Positions 24,595 to 34,705 of a stretch of 64,000 nt of DNA are shown here, in pieces. The position numbers and the translations under genes were made by a program. Origin of the DNA: Duganella fentianensis (GTDB lineage: Bacteria > Pseudomonadota > Gammaproteobacteria > Burkholderiales > Burkholderiaceae_D); NCBI RefSeq assembly GCF_009857835.1, contig NZ_WWCL01000004.1:496001-560000 (forward strand). Direction: 5' to 3'. The notes under the pieces are model-generated. The model ran no database searches, was not told where the DNA came from, and was given only the letters and a program-made list of their open reading frames with translations. Numbering within the stretch: the first letter of the stretch is position 1; each line of letters starts with the position of its first letter.

Positions 24595-25823
24595 CAGACC
24601 ACTCCCTGTGCGCGCAAGGCGGCAATTTCGGCGTCGCTATGGCCCAGCACTTCGCGCAGAATGTCGTCCGTATGCTGGCCCAGCAGCGGTGGCGCCACGG
24701 CCACATCGGTCGGCGTGCGCGACATCTTCATGGGGCTGCGTACCAGCTTGGTGGTGCCGGCGGTCGGGTGGGGCACTTCCATTACCAGTTCGCGCGCCAG
24801 CACTTGCGGATTCTTGTAGACGTCATCAAGGTTGTTGATAGGGCCGCAGGGCACGCCGACTGCTTCCAGCTGTTCGATCCAGAAGGCGCGGGTCTGCTTG
24901 GCCACCATCCCGGCAAGTAGCGGCACCAGTTCATCGCGATGCTGTACGCGCAGCGGGTTGGTGGCATAGCGCTCGTGGGTGGCCAGATCGGGCCGGCCGC
25001 CTACTTCGACAAATTTCTGGTACTGGCCATCGTTGCCGCTGGCGACGATGATGTAGCCGTCGCTGCAGGCAAAAGTCTGGTAAGGCACGATGTTGGGGTG
25101 GGCATTGCCCCAGCGCTTAGGCGCTTTGCCGCTGTTCAGGTAGTTGCTGCCCATGTTGGCCAGCATGGCGACCTGCACATCAAGCAGGGCCATGTCGATG
25201 TACTGGCCTTCGCCGCTGCGGTCGCGGTGGGTCAGGGCCGCAAGGATGGCGATGGTGGCATACATGCCCGTCATCAGATCGGTCAGCGCTACCCCGGCTT
25301 TTTGCGGGCCGCCACCGGGCAGGTCGTCGCGTTCGCCTGTGACGGACATCAGGCCACCCATGCCCTGGATCAGGAAATCGTAGCCGGCGCGGTGAGCGTA
25401 GGGGCCGTTCTGGCCGAAGCCGGTAATCGAGCAGTACACCAGATCCGGCTTGATGGCTTTCAGCGATTCGTAATCGAGACCGTAGCGCTTGAGCTGGCCG
25501 ACTTTGTAGTTCTCCAGCACCACATCGCTGTGGCGCACCAGTTCGCGGATCAGGGCCTGACCGCCGGCGCTGGCGATGTCGACCGTGATCGAACGTTTGC
25601 CGCGGTTGGCGGCCAGATAGTAGGCGGCCTCCGTGGTGTCCTTGCCTTCAGCATCTTTGGCGTAGGGCGGGCCCCATGCACGGGTATCGTCGCCGCTGCC
25701 GGGACGCTCCACCTTGATCACATCGGCGCCGAGGTCCGCCAGATTTTGCGAACACCATGGGCCGGCGAGGACACGGCTGAGGTCGAGGACGCGGATATGT
25801 CCTAATGCTTGAGCAACGGTCAT
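24594..25823 (-). CDS. Family III CoA-transferase (CaiB/BaiF type)
   Basis: 409 aa. N-terminal IRVLDLSRVLAGPWCSQNLADLG and VIKVERPGSGDDTR are the family hallmarks. The catalytic Asp is expected in AGYDFLIQGMGGLM (about residue 170). It moves CoA between organic acids, for example succinyl-CoA to a dicarboxylate or aromatic acid. The acceptor is not indicated: no acyl-CoA metabolic gene is adjacent apart from the unknown gene coupled downstream. Divergent from the glycerophosphodiesterase gene. Confidence 0.93.
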   Translation of the reverse strand: MTVAQALGHIRVLDLSRVLAGPWCSQNLADLGADVIKVERPGSGDDTRAWGPPYAKDAEGKDTTEAAYYLAANRGKRSITVDIASAGGQALIRELVRHSDVVLENYKVGQLKRYGLDYESLKAIKPDLVYCSITGFGQNGPYAHRAGYDFLIQGMGGLMSVTGERDDLPGGGPQKAGVALTDLMTGMYATIAILAALTHRDRSGEGQYIDMALLDVQVAMLANMGSNYLNSGKAPKRWGNAHPNIVPYQTFACSDGYIIVASGNDGQYQKFVEVGGRPDLATHERYATNPLRVQHRDELVPLLAGMVAKQTRAFWIEQLEAVGVPCGPINNLDDVYKNPQVLARELVMEVPHPTAGTTKLVRSPMKMSRTPTDVAVAPPLLGQHTDDILREVLGHSDAEIAALRAQGVV

Positions 25824-25958
25824 GAGGTCTACCTTTACAAAATTGCTATCAGGCCATTAGTGTAGTGGTTCGTCGGTCGCACTGCACGGGGTTTTTACAG
25901 GGCAGGAGAGGCGTCCGCCAGCGGTTGACAGCGCCCGCTGGCGTGGTAGTGTGGAACC

Positions 25959-26711
25959 ATGTGGCCATATCCTAAAATTGTTGCGCACCGGGGCGGCGGC
26001 ACGCTGGCGCCGGAAAATACTCTGGCCGGTCTGCGCGCCGGTCTTGCCCATGGTTTCCATGCGGTGGAGTTCGATGTGATGCTGTCGCGCGATGGCATCG
26101 GCATGGTGATCCACGACCCTGACTTTGGCCGTACCGTGGGCGGGCAGGGCAGCGTGGCCACCAGCACGGCGGCCGAACTGGCGGCCATGGATGCCGGTAG
26201 CTGGTTCGGCCCCGCTTACGCAGGCGTCACCATCCCCCGCTACACGGATTTCATTGCCTACTGCCGGGCAGAGCAGATCTGGATGAACGTGGAAATCAAA
26301 CCGGCCGATGGTTTTGAAGCCGCGACAGGCGAATGGGTTGCAAAAATGACACGCGATCATTTCCCCGAGGAGCTAGCTGCCGGCGATCCCGCCAAGCTGC
26401 CGCTGCTATCGTCATTCAGCTACGCCGCGCTGGCTGCCGCACGCGATGCCGTGCCGGAGCTGCCCCGCGGCTACCTGCTGGACCGCCTGCCGGACAACTG
26501 GCTGGCGCAGGCACAGGCGCTAGGCGCCGTGGCTATCCACACCAACCAGCGCCACCTGACGGCGGCACAGGCGGCCGCCATCAAGCAGGCCGGTTACGGC
26601 CTGTTCTGCTACACCGTCAACGATCCTGCCCGCGCGCGCGAAATTCTGGGCTGGGGCGTGGATGGCTTTTGCACCGACCGTATCGATTTGATCGGCCCCG
26701 CCTTCGCCTGA
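25959..26711 (+). CDS. ugpQ: Cytoplasmic glycerophosphodiester phosphodiesterase
   Basis: 250 aa, compact GDPD of the UgpQ type, hydrolysing deacylated phospholipids to glycerol-3-phosphate plus alcohol. The catalytic motif [17 protein letters not shown] (about 6-22) contains the HR and E residues; [11 protein letters not shown] and VIHDPDF follow, and VNIEIK-type [11 protein letters not shown] comes later. No signal peptide. It lies 69 bases before alaS. The -10 of alaS sits in this gap, so the two genes are probably separately promoted. Confidence 0.93.
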   Translation: MWPYPKIVAHRGGGTLAPENTLAGLRAGLAHGFHAVEFDVMLSRDGIGMVIHDPDFGRTVGGQGSVATSTAAELAAMDAGSWFGPAYAGVTIPRYTDFIAYCRAEQIWMNVEIKPADGFEAATGEWVAKMTRDHFPEELAAGDPAKLPLLSSFSYAALAAARDAVPELPRGYLLDRLPDNWLAQAQALGAVAIHTNQRHLTAAQAAAIKQAGYGLFCYTVNDPARAREILGWGVDGFCTDRIDLIGPAFA

Positions 26712-26736
26712 CAGCCCTGTCCACCCCGTGCTCATA

Positions 26737-26742
26737 TATAAT
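26737..26742 (+). promoter_or_regulatory. Likely -10 element of alaS
   Basis: Perfect TATAAT 37 bases before the alaS ATG, inside CATATATAATC. The -35 is not obvious. Confidence 0.5.
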
Positions 26743-26779
26743 CAACCCTTTGCATCTGCCAGCTACTTCTGCTTACGAC

Positions 26780-29389
26780 ATGAAATCATCTGAAATCCGC
26801 GACAAATTCCTCAAGTTTTTCGAATCCAAGGGTCATACGATTGTCCGCTCCAGCCCGCTGGTACCTGGCAATGATCCGACCATGCTGCTGACCAATAGCG
26901 GCATGGTGCAATTCAAGGACGTATTCCTCGGCCTCGACACCCGCCCATACTCGCGCGCCACCACCGTGCAGCGCTGCGTACGCGCCGGCGGCAAGCACAA
27001 CGATCTGGAAAACGTCGGCTACACGGCGCGTCACCACACTTTCTTCGAAATGCTGGGTAACTTCAGCTTCGGCGACTACTTCAAGCGCGACGCGATCAAC
27101 TACGCGTGGGAACTGCTGACCAAGGTCTATTTGCTGCCAGCCGAGAAACTGACCGTCACCGTGTATTTCGAAGATGACGAAGCCTACGATATCTGGGCCA
27201 ACGAAATCGGCGTACCGAAAGAGCGCATCATCCGCATCGGCGACAACAAAGGTTCGCGCTACGCTTCGGACAACTTCTGGCAGATGGCCGACGTCGGTCC
27301 ATGCGGCCCTTGCACCGAGATTTTCTACGACCACGGCGCCGATATCTGGGGTGGCCCTCCGGGCTCGCCAGAAGAAGACGGCGACCGCTTCATCGAGATC
27401 TGGAATCTGGTGTTCATGCAGTTCAACCGCGACGAGCAGGGCGTGATGCACAAGCTGCCTAAGCCATGCGTGGACACGGGCATGGGCATGGAGCGTCTGG
27501 CGGCCGTGCTGCAGCACGTTCACAGCAACTACGAAATCGACCTGTTCCAGGCACTGATCAAGGCCGCTGCGCGCGAGACGGGCGCCACCGATCTGGAATC
27601 GAAATCGCTGCGCGTGATTGCCGACCACATCCGCGCCGCGTCCTTCCTGATCGTCGACGGCATCATTCCTAGTTCGGAAGGCCACGGCTACGTGCTGCGC
27701 CGTATTATCCGTCGCGCCCTGCGTCACGGCCACAAACTGGGTCAGACCAAGCCATTCTTCTACAAGCTCGTGAACGACCTCAACATCGAGATGGGCACCG
27801 CCTATCCTGAGCTGACGGAAGCCATGGAACGCGTGGCCCAGACCCTCAAGCAGGAAGAAGAGCGCTTTGGCGAAACGCTGGAAAACGGCATGAAGATACT
27901 GGAAGCCCAGCTGGCCAAAGACGCGAGCCGTCTGGACGGCGCTACCGCCTTCACCCTGTACGACACCTACGGCTTCCCGCTGGACCTGACGGCCGACATC
28001 TGCCGCGAACGCAACATCACGCTGGACGAAGAAGGTTTCACCGCGGCGATGGAACAGCAGAAGAAAACCGCGCGTGCTGCCGGTAAATTCAAAATGGCTG
28101 CCAACGTGGAATACAGCGGCGAGAAAACCAAGTTCGTCGGCTACGAAGAACTGAGCGCCAACGCCAAGGTTATCGCCCTGTACAGCAACGGCGCTCCGGT
28201 GCAGCAGCTTAACGCTGGCGAGCAGGGCATCGTGGTGCTGGACACCACGCCGTTCTACGCCGAATCCGGTGGTCAGGTTGGCGATCACGGTGTGATCAAA
28301 GCCGCTGGCGCCCACTTCGACGTGGAAGACACGCTGAAGATACAGGCCGACGTGTTCGGTCAGCACGGCGTGCTGGCACAGGGCACGCTGAAAGTGGGCG
28401 ATGCCGTGTCGGCCGAAGTGGATCTGGACAAGCGCGGCCGCACCATCCGTAACCACTCGGCGACCCACCTGATGCACAAAGCCCTGCGCGAAGTGCTGGG
28501 CGGCCACGTGGCGCAGAAAGGCTCGCTGGTTGATCCGGACAAAACCCGTTTCGACTTCAGCCACAATGCGCCGCTGACGGCCGAGCAGATCGCCGAAGTG
28601 GAAGCCAAGGTCAACAAGGAAATTCTGGAAAATCAGGCCACCAAAGCCCAGCATATGTCGTTTGACGATGCAGTGAAACATGGCGCGATGGCCCTGTTCG
28701 GCGAAAAATACGGCGATGAAGTGCGCGTACTCGACATCGGTAGCTCGAAAGAGCTGTGCGGTGGCGTGCACGTGCAGCGCACTGGCGACATCGGCCTGTT
28801 CAAGATCATCGCCGAAGGTGGTGTGGCCGCCGGTATCCGCCGCGTCGAAGCCGTTACCGGCGTGGGCGCACTGGCACTGGTACAGAACCTGAACCGCCGT
28901 CTGCTGGACGCGGCGGCCGCGCTGAAAACCAATCCGGACGAACTGGGTAGCCGTATCGCCCAGGTGCAGGAGCACGTGAAATCGCTGGAAAAAGAACTGG
29001 CTGCACTGAAGTCGAAACTGGCTTCGGGTCAGGGCGACGAACTGGCTGCGCAAGCCACCGAGGTGAAAGGCCTGAAAGTGCTGGCCGCCGTGCTGGAAGG
29101 CGCCGATGTCGCCGGTCTGCGCGAAACCATGGACAAGCTGAAAGACAAGCTGAAAACCGCCGCCATCGTGCTGGCCAGCGTACAGGACGGCAAAGTCAGC
29201 CTGATCGCCGGCGTCACGGCGGACTCGACCAGCAAAGTCAAAGCGGGCGAGCTGGTTAACTTCGTTGCACAACAAGTGGGCGGCAAAGGTGGCGGACGCC
29301 CCGATATGGCGCAAGCCGGCGGCACCGATGCTGCGGCCTTGCCGGCAGCGCTGGCCGCTGTCATCGGCTGGGTGGGGGAGCGCGTTTAA
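26780..29389 (+). CDS. alaS: Alanyl-tRNA synthetase
   Basis: 869 aa, the usual bacterial length. The start [19 protein letters not shown] is the conserved N-terminus, so the long upstream extension of the frame is discounted. Class II aminoacylation core (about 1-260) includes [19 protein letters not shown]. The editing domain holds the zinc-binding [17 protein letters not shown] (about 560) and [15 protein letters not shown] (about 660). The C-terminal DHH-type oligomerisation domain contains [15 protein letters not shown]. It charges tRNA-Ala and clears Ser/Gly mischarging. Confidence 0.98.
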   Translation: MKSSEIRDKFLKFFESKGHTIVRSSPLVPGNDPTMLLTNSGMVQFKDVFLGLDTRPYSRATTVQRCVRAGGKHNDLENVGYTARHHTFFEMLGNFSFGDYFKRDAINYAWELLTKVYLLPAEKLTVTVYFEDDEAYDIWANEIGVPKERIIRIGDNKGSRYASDNFWQMADVGPCGPCTEIFYDHGADIWGGPPGSPEEDGDRFIEIWNLVFMQFNRDEQGVMHKLPKPCVDTGMGMERLAAVLQHVHSNYEIDLFQALIKAAARETGATDLESKSLRVIADHIRAASFLIVDGIIPSSEGHGYVLRRIIRRALRHGHKLGQTKPFFYKLVNDLNIEMGTAYPELTEAMERVAQTLKQEEERFGETLENGMKILEAQLAKDASRLDGATAFTLYDTYGFPLDLTADICRERNITLDEEGFTAAMEQQKKTARAAGKFKMAANVEYSGEKTKFVGYEELSANAKVIALYSNGAPVQQLNAGEQGIVVLDTTPFYAESGGQVGDHGVIKAAGAHFDVEDTLKIQADVFGQHGVLAQGTLKVGDAVSAEVDLDKRGRTIRNHSATHLMHKALREVLGGHVAQKGSLVDPDKTRFDFSHNAPLTAEQIAEVEAKVNKEILENQATKAQHMSFDDAVKHGAMALFGEKYGDEVRVLDIGSSKELCGGVHVQRTGDIGLFKIIAEGGVAAGIRRVEAVTGVGALALVQNLNRRLLDAAAALKTNPDELGSRIAQVQEHVKSLEKELAALKSKLASGQGDELAAQATEVKGLKVLAAVLEGADVAGLRETMDKLKDKLKTAAIVLASVQDGKVSLIAGVTADSTSKVKAGELVNFVAQQVGGKGGGRPDMAQAGGTDAAALPAALAAVIGWVGERV

Positions 29390-29422
29390 TCTACTGAACG
29401 CCTTGCCTGAGTAGTGTTTATG

Positions 29423-29447
29423 CGGCCTGCGTGACTCACGCAGGCCG
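29423..29447 (+). terminator. Stem-loop after alaS
   Basis: Perfect 11-bp arms CGGCCTGCGTG / CACGCAGGCCG with a three-base loop, 34 bases after the alaS stop. It is followed only by TTGTCGTTC, so termination may be partial. Confidence 0.6.
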
Positions 29448-29590
29448 TTGTCGTTCATGTCAGGCTGTTGTATACTTTCCAGCTTGCGTTGCAAAGATGC
29501 AACGAACGATGAACTATTTTGGTGCAGCGCGTCATTCCTTCCGTTTTGGAGTAGACTGGCGTCAGTCCTAACAAAACGAGCAGGTTTTTG

Positions 29591-29848
29591 ATGAGCGACA
29601 CGATATTAGAAGAAGCAATCATGGAATTCCACCAGGAACTTGATGCACGCGGTTTGAATTGCCCCCTGCCCATTCTGAAAGCGAAGAAAGCGCTGGCAGA
29701 GCTGCAGAGCGGGGAAGTGCTGCGCATCATGGCAACCGACCCCGGTTCGGTACGGGATTTCCAGGCCTTCTGCAAACAGACCGGTAACGCTCTGTTGTCG
29801 CACGTGCAAACGGGTCGTGAGTTCGTCTTTTTGATGCGCCGCAAATAA
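29591..29848 (+). CDS. TusA-family sulfurtransferase
   Basis: 85 aa from the ATG at 29591 (MSDTILEEA); the internal ATG at 29621 (MEFHQELDARGLNCPLPILK) gives 75 aa and is equally plausible. The active-site CPLP follows DARGLN, as in TusA/SirA, which relay persulfide sulfur for tRNA thiolation or molybdenum cofactor. The remaining KAKKALAELQSGEVLRIMAT and DPGSVRDFQAFCKQTGN match the family. A single gene between alaS and etfB. Confidence 0.93.
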   Translation: MSDTILEEAIMEFHQELDARGLNCPLPILKAKKALAELQSGEVLRIMATDPGSVRDFQAFCKQTGNALLSHVQTGREFVFLMRRK

Positions 29849-29897
29849 GCGCATCTGTCCGGTTTTTCCGCGTTTTTACTGTCTTTTCCCCTTAGTC

Positions 29898-29956
29898 ATC
29901 GTCTAGCCGATTTATTTTTTAGACGATTTCTACTAGGTAAAAAACGCACGATCGTG
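29898..29956. promoter_or_regulatory. Two inverted repeats upstream of etfBA
   Basis: ATCGTCTA (29898-29905) and TAGACGAT (29920-29927) form an 8-bp inverted repeat with a 14-base spacer. Eighteen bases on is the perfect 12-bp palindrome GCACGATCGTGC (29946-29957). Both precede the likely etfB -10 (29988-29993), so they are candidate operators for a regulator of fatty or branched-chain acid oxidation. No regulator gene is adjacent. Confidence 0.5.
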
Positions 29957-29987
29957 CTTTATTTTCTTGTGCGGCGTGAATTTCTCA

Positions 29988-29993
29988 TATAAT
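29988..29993 (+). promoter_or_regulatory. Likely -10 element of etfBA
   Basis: Perfect TATAAT in TCTCATATAATC, 114 bases before the etfB ATG, leaving a fairly long 5' leader. Confidence 0.5.
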
Positions 29994-30106
29994 CTAGCCC
30001 ACAGAATTTAGTCCTGCCTATCTGGTGCGTGGTAGTTACTGGCTGCAAAGCAGCGCACCGGGGCCCGGCTTTAACCCCGATTTTTACTTTTTCCAAAGGC
30101 ACAGTT

Positions 30107-30856
30107 ATGAAAGTCTTGGTACCCGTTAAGCGCGTGGTCGACTACAACGTTAAAGTGCGCGTCAAATCCGACGGCACCGGCGTGGATATTGCCAACGTCA
30201 AAATGTCGATGAACCCATTCGATGAGATCGCGCTGGAAGAAGCCACCCGTCTCAAAGAAGCCGGCAAAGTAACCGAAGTGGTGGCCGTATCGTGCGGCGT
30301 GACCCAGTGCCAGGAAACCCTGCGCACCGGTATGGCGATCGGCGCCGACCGCGGCATTCTGGTGGAAACCAGCGCCGAGCTGGAGCCACTGGCGGTCGCC
30401 AAGCTGCTCAAAGCACTGGCTGACAAAGAACAACCGCAACTGATCATCCTGGGCAAACAGGCGATCGACGACGATTCCAATCAGACCGGCCAGATGCTGG
30501 CTGCGCTGCTGGGCTGGCCACAGGCCACCTTCGCTTCGAAAGTCGTGCTGGAAGACGGCAAAGTGACCGTGACCCGCGAAGTAGACGGCGGTCTGGAAAC
30601 TCTGGCACTGACCCTGCCAGCCATCGTCACCACCGACCTGCGTCTGAACGAGCCACGCTACGTGACGCTGCCTAACATCATGAAGGCGAAGAAAAAGCCG
30701 CTGGATGTGACCAAGCCGGAAGATCTGGGTGTAGACGTGACCCCGCGTCTGAAAACCCTGAAAGTGGCCGAGCCGGCCAAGCGTTCCGCTGGTATCACCG
30801 TACCGGACGTCGCCACCCTGGTCGCAAAACTGCGCACCGAAGCCAAAGTCATCTAA
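30107..30856 (+). CDS. etfB: Electron transfer flavoprotein beta subunit
   Basis: 249 aa. The start [20 protein letters not shown] is the canonical N-terminus, preceded by AAAGGCACAG. The ETF beta AMP-binding fold is visible, with [21 protein letters not shown] (about 120) and the [21 protein letters not shown] signature split across 175-200. It pairs with EtfA to carry electrons from acyl-CoA dehydrogenases to ETF-ubiquinone oxidoreductase. It is 10 bases upstream of etfA in one operon. Confidence 0.97.
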   Translation: MKVLVPVKRVVDYNVKVRVKSDGTGVDIANVKMSMNPFDEIALEEATRLKEAGKVTEVVAVSCGVTQCQETLRTGMAIGADRGILVETSAELEPLAVAKLLKALADKEQPQLIILGKQAIDDDSNQTGQMLAALLGWPQATFASKVVLEDGKVTVTREVDGGLETLALTLPAIVTTDLRLNEPRYVTLPNIMKAKKKPLDVTKPEDLGVDVTPRLKTLKVAEPAKRSAGITVPDVATLVAKLRTEAKVI

Positions 30857-30866
30857 AGGAACAATC

Positions 30867-31799
30867 ATGGTCGCATTAGTTATCGCTGAACACGACAACG
30901 CTAGCCTGAAGGGCAGCACCCTCCACACCGTGACCGCAGCCGCCCAGTGCGGTGGTGACGTGCACGTGCTGGTGGCCGGTTCCAACGCAGGTGCAGCCGT
31001 TGCTGCCGCTGCCCAGATCGCCGGTGTATCCAAAGTGATCGTGGCGGACGCCCCTTACTTCGCTGAAGGTCTGGCCGAAAACGTGGCCGAGCAGGTGCTG
31101 GCGATTGCCGGCAGCTACAGCCACATTCTGGCGCCAGCTACCGCCTACGGCAAAAACATCCTGCCACGCGTTGCTGCCAAGCTGGACGTTGCCCAGATTT
31201 CGGAAATCACCAAAGTCGAATCGGCCGACACCTTCGAGCGTCCTATCTACGCTGGTAACGCCATCGCTACCGTGCAATCGACCGACGCGGTGAAAGTCAT
31301 CACCGTGCGCGCAACCGGCTTCGACGCCGCTGCTGCTACCGGCGGCTCGGCTGCCACCGAAACCGCTGCTGCCGTTGCCGACAACGGCAAATCGGCCTTC
31401 GTTGGCCGTGAAGTGGCCAAGTCGGACCGTCCAGAACTGACCGCTGCCAAGATCATCGTTTCCGGCGGCCGCGGCATGGGTTCGGGCGAAGCCTTCAAGA
31501 TTCTGGAACCGCTCGCTGACAAGCTGAACGCTGCTATGGGTGCTTCGCGCGCTGCAGTGGATGCTGGCTATGTACCGAACGACTGGCAGGTAGGCCAGAC
31601 CGGCAAGATCGTGGCACCGAATCTGTACGTTGCCGTCGGTATCTCGGGCGCCATCCAGCACCTGGCCGGTATGAAAGACTCGAAGACCATCGTGGCCATC
31701 AACAAAGATCCGGAAGCGCCTATCTTCTCGGTGGCCGACTACGGCATCGTGGGCGACCTGTTCGAGATCGTGCCGCAACTGGTAGCTGAACTGGGCTAA
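30867..31799 (+). CDS. etfA: Electron transfer flavoprotein alpha subunit
   Basis: 310 aa, FAD-binding partner of EtfB. The C-terminal FAD motif is evident: [12 protein letters not shown], then [20 protein letters not shown], and [19 protein letters not shown]. The family end [13 protein letters not shown] is intact. A strong terminator follows, so the acyl-CoA dehydrogenase gene downstream is likely transcribed from its own promoter or by read-through. Confidence 0.97.
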   Translation: MVALVIAEHDNASLKGSTLHTVTAAAQCGGDVHVLVAGSNAGAAVAAAAQIAGVSKVIVADAPYFAEGLAENVAEQVLAIAGSYSHILAPATAYGKNILPRVAAKLDVAQISEITKVESADTFERPIYAGNAIATVQSTDAVKVITVRATGFDAAAATGGSAATETAAAVADNGKSAFVGREVAKSDRPELTAAKIIVSGGRGMGSGEAFKILEPLADKLNAAMGASRAAVDAGYVPNDWQVGQTGKIVAPNLYVAVGISGAIQHLAGMKDSKTIVAINKDPEAPIFSVADYGIVGDLFEIVPQLVAELG

Positions 31800-31827
31800 T
31801 CCCCCGACGCGCCAGGCGCCAGCCAGA

Positions 31828-31868
31828 GCCACGCTGATCCGGACGCCGGATTGTCGTGGCTTTTTTTT
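31828..31868 (+). terminator. Intrinsic terminator after etfA
   Basis: Arms GCCACG / CGTGGC enclose an inner stem (ATCCGG...CCGGAT) and are followed by eight T. It lies 29 bases after the etfA stop. Confidence 0.9.
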
Positions 31869-31920
31869 AGCGTCTGAGTGCTGAAAACCCGCAGAATTCT
31901 GGAGATATTGGAGAAAAACG

Positions 31921-33711
31921 ATGCCTTATCAAGCACCCCTGAAAGACATGCTGTTCGTGATGAACGAACTGGCCGATCTGGCCGTAGTGAACGCGCTGCC
32001 CGGCAATGAAGACGCGACCCCGGACACGGCCGAAGCCGTGCTGGAAGAGAACGCCAAGTTCGTTGCCAACGTGGTCGCCCCGCTGAACCACGCCAGCGAC
32101 AAAGAGCCTAGCTATCTGGCCGATGGCAAAGTCACCACCTCGAAAGGCTTCAAGGAAGCGTTCACGGCTTACGCGGAAGCGGGCTGGCAGGGGGTGCAGC
32201 ATCCGGTCGAATTCGGCGGCCAGGGCCTGCCCAAGCTGCTGGCCACGCCATGCATCGAAATGCTCAACGCGGGCAGCATCTCGTTCGCGCTGTGCTCGCT
32301 GCTGTCGGATGGCGCCATCGAAGCGCTGCTGACGGCCGGTAGCGATGCGCAGAAAGCCACCTATCTGGAAAAACTGGTGTCGGGTCAGTGGACCGGCACC
32401 ATGAATCTGACCGAGCCACAGGCCGGTTCCGATCTGGCTGCCGTGCGCACCCGCGCCGTGCCGCAGGAAGATGGCACCTACAAGATCTTCGGTACCAAGA
32501 TCTTCATCACCTACGGCGAACACGATTTCACGGAAAACATCGTGCACCTGGTGCTGGCCCGTACCCCGGATGCACCGGCCGGCGTGAAAGGCATTTCGCT
32601 GTTCATCGTGCCCAAGTTCCTCGTCAATGCCGACGGCACGCTGGGCGCGCGCAACGATGCGCACTGCGTCTCGCTCGAACACAAGCTGGGCATCAAGGCC
32701 AGCCCGACGGCCGTACTGCAGTTCGGCGACAACGGCGGCGCCATCGGCACGCTGGTCGGTGAAGAAAACCGCGGCCTCGAATACATGTTCATCATGATGA
32801 ATGCGGCCCGCTTCGGCGTCGGCATGCAGGGTATCGGTCTGGCCGAGCGCGCTTACCAGAAGGCTGTGACCTTCGCCAAGGACCGCGTGCAGTCGCGTGA
32901 TCTGGCCGGTTCCGCTGGCCCGGTTGCCATCATCAACCATCCGGACGTGCGCCGTTTGCTGATGAATATGCGTTCGCAGACGGAAGCGGCGCGTGCGCTG
33001 GCTTACGTTGGTGCCGGCCTGAGCGATATCGCCCACAACCACGCCGATGCCGAAGTGCGCAAGTCGACGCTGGCCGTGTACGAATATCTGGTGCCTATCA
33101 TCAAAGGCTGGTCGACCGAAATGTCGCAGGACGTCACCCGTGACGGCGTGCAGGTGCATGGCGGCATGGGCTTCATCGAAGAGACGGGCGCTGCCCAGCA
33201 CTTCCGCGACGCCAAGATTCTGACCATCTACGAAGGCACGACGGCGATTCAGGCCAACGATCTGGTGGGCCGTAAAACCGTGCGTGACGGTGGCGCTGTA
33301 GCAAAGAACCTGATCGCACAGGTACGCGCCACGGCAGCCGAACTGGCCGCACGTGATGGCGCCGACTTCAAGGCCATCGAAGCCCAGCTGAGCGCTGCCA
33401 GCGCTGATCTGGAAGCGGTGGTGGACTTCGTGGTGGCCAACGTCAAGAGCGACATCAAGAGCGTATTCGCCGGCAGCGTGCTGTATCTGAAGCTGGCTGG
33501 TCTGGTACTGGGTGGCTGGCAGATGGCCCGCGCCGCCCTGATCGCCCAGCAGAAGCTGGATGCAGCCGAAGGCGACGCATCGTTCTACAGCGCCAAGATC
33601 GTCACGGCGCGCTTCTTTGCCGACCACATCCTGTCGCAAGCCGGTAGCCTGCGCAGCGCCATCGTGACCGGCAGCAGCGGCGTGCTGGCACTGGACGTCG
33701 AGCAGTTCTAA
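31921..33711 (+). CDS. Acyl-CoA dehydrogenase, long DmdC/AcdA-like form
   Basis: 596 aa, the long branch with an N-terminal extension and a C-terminal DUF-type tail. Its members are annotated as 3-methylmercaptopropionyl-CoA or fatty-acyl-CoA dehydrogenases. Visible parts include TGTMNLTEPQAGSDLAAVRT (FAD region), the loop HKLGIKASPTAVLQFGD, and GGMGFIEETGAAQHFRDAKI near 420, followed by TIYEGTTAIQANDLVGRK. It oxidises an acyl-CoA and passes electrons to ETF, whose genes lie just upstream. The chain specificity cannot be read from sequence alone. Confidence 0.94.
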   Translation: MPYQAPLKDMLFVMNELADLAVVNALPGNEDATPDTAEAVLEENAKFVANVVAPLNHASDKEPSYLADGKVTTSKGFKEAFTAYAEAGWQGVQHPVEFGGQGLPKLLATPCIEMLNAGSISFALCSLLSDGAIEALLTAGSDAQKATYLEKLVSGQWTGTMNLTEPQAGSDLAAVRTRAVPQEDGTYKIFGTKIFITYGEHDFTENIVHLVLARTPDAPAGVKGISLFIVPKFLVNADGTLGARNDAHCVSLEHKLGIKASPTAVLQFGDNGGAIGTLVGEENRGLEYMFIMMNAARFGVGMQGIGLAERAYQKAVTFAKDRVQSRDLAGSAGPVAIINHPDVRRLLMNMRSQTEAARALAYVGAGLSDIAHNHADAEVRKSTLAVYEYLVPIIKGWSTEMSQDVTRDGVQVHGGMGFIEETGAAQHFRDAKILTIYEGTTAIQANDLVGRKTVRDGGAVAKNLIAQVRATAAELAARDGADFKAIEAQLSAASADLEAVVDFVVANVKSDIKSVFAGSVLYLKLAGLVLGGWQMARAALIAQQKLDAAEGDASFYSAKIVTARFFADHILSQAGSLRSAIVTGSSGVLALDVEQF

Positions 33712-33750
33712 GCTGCTGCAAGCTTGAGGCCGGCGCAAGCCTGCTGTGAA

Positions 33751-33778
33751 AACGCCGGCCTTAGCGCCGGCGTTTTTT
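33751..33778 (+). terminator. Intrinsic terminator after the acyl-CoA dehydrogenase gene
   Basis: Perfect 9-bp arms AACGCCGGC / GCCGGCGTT, six-base loop, then a T-run. It may also serve the convergent TM2 gene. Confidence 0.9.
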
Positions 33779-33795
33779 ATTGCGGGCTCAGCCGC

Positions 33796-34224
33796 TCAGC
33801 CGTAGGCGCCGCCTGTGTAGAGCAGGTCGAACAGGCGCGACATGGTGGCGATCAGGCTGCCTGCGCCCAGCATCATGCTGGCCACGAGGATCACGGCCAG
33901 CGGCCACTGGCTGGCCGACTGGCGCCCGCTGGCGGGGTTGTAGCGGGCATCCCATTTTTCGTCGCTGGTCAGGCCCATGACCAGCGCTTCGAGAAAGCCG
34001 ATCAGGCCGGAGACGATGATGGGCAGCAGGTGGTAGAAGGCGTCGGCATGAGGCCACAGGGCGCTGGCGGCTGCGCACAGGGGCAGGGCGCTCAGATGGG
34101 CCCACAGGGCGCGATCGCGCAGGCCGCCCAGATACAGGCGCTGGGCACCGATGCCGCCCAGCAGGAAGGCCAGCAGCGTGGCCAGCGTTTTGTTTTTGTG
34201 GCGGACTTGATGCACTTCGGTCAT
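33796..34224 (-). CDS. TM2-domain membrane protein
   Basis: 142 aa. The start is followed by NKTLATLLAFLLGGIGAQRLYLGG, the TM2 signature of two short helices with a glycine/arginine turn. Three to four hydrophobic segments in total. The function of bacterial TM2 proteins is not established. Single gene, convergent with the acyl-CoA dehydrogenase gene and divergent from the rpsP operon. Confidence 0.88.
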   Translation of the reverse strand: MTEVHQVRHKNKTLATLLAFLLGGIGAQRLYLGGLRDRALWAHLSALPLCAAASALWPHADAFYHLLPIIVSGLIGFLEALVMGLTSDEKWDARYNPASGRQSASQWPLAVILVASMMLGAGSLIATMSRLFDLLYTGGAYG

Positions 34225-34375
34225 GTTTGTTCGCTAATTTGCCGGTAAAACAGCAGTATCGGGCATAATATCGCCTCCGGTGGAGGTTTTTTTGTGCTTC
34301 AGCCTATTGCTCCGCACGCCGGATCGGGGGATAATCTTTGATTACCCCAACATTGCCCGATTATTTCATTAACGC

Positions 34376-34405
34376 TTGCTGCTTCGCGGCAAAGCGCGCT
34401 ATAAT
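34376..34405 (+). promoter_or_regulatory. Promoter of the rpsP-rimM-trmD-rplS operon
   Basis: A perfect -10 TATAAT (34400-34405) with a weak -35 TTGCTG (34376-34381) at an 18-base spacing, 40 bases before the rpsP ATG. A GC-rich inverted stretch (GCTTCGCGGCAAAGC) fills the spacer. Confidence 0.6.
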
Positions 34406-34445
34406 TTGCGGCTTTTTCCGTCCTAGCACACTTTTTGGAAATATT

Positions 34446-34691
34446 ATGGTCGTTATTCGTTTAGCTCGTGGAGGCGCCAAGAAGCGTCCGTTCTACAACA
34501 TCGTTGCAACCGACTCGCGCAATCGTCGCGATGGCCGTTTCATCGAACGTATCGGTTTCTACAACCCGATGGCTTCCGGTGGTGAAGTGCCTCTGCGCAT
34601 TACCGCTGACCGTCTGGCTCACTGGCAATCGGTTGGCGCACAACTGTCGCCAGCAGTTGCACGTCTGGTAGCCCAGAACAAAGCAGCTTAA
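34446..34691 (+). CDS. rpsP: 30S ribosomal protein S16
   Basis: 81 aa. [20 protein letters not shown] is the canonical S16 start, with [12 protein letters not shown] following; the length is normal. It is the first gene of the conserved rpsP-rimM-trmD-rplS operon. Codon use is highly biased, as expected for a ribosomal protein. Confidence 0.98.
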   Translation: MVVIRLARGGAKKRPFYNIVATDSRNRRDGRFIERIGFYNPMASGGEVPLRITADRLAHWQSVGAQLSPAVARLVAQNKAA

Positions 34692-34705
34692 TTCTGGTTG
34701 CTGGT

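Noticed and set aside
26786..29494. 902-codon open frame on the minus strand across alaS
   Set aside because: It is exactly antisense to the well-conserved alaS gene, its product is His/Val/Phe-rich with no domain, and long antisense frames are expected from GC-rich codon bias.
31867..33738. Long minus-strand frame over the acyl-CoA dehydrogenase gene
   Set aside because: It is antisense to a clear enzyme gene and includes the flanking terminators.
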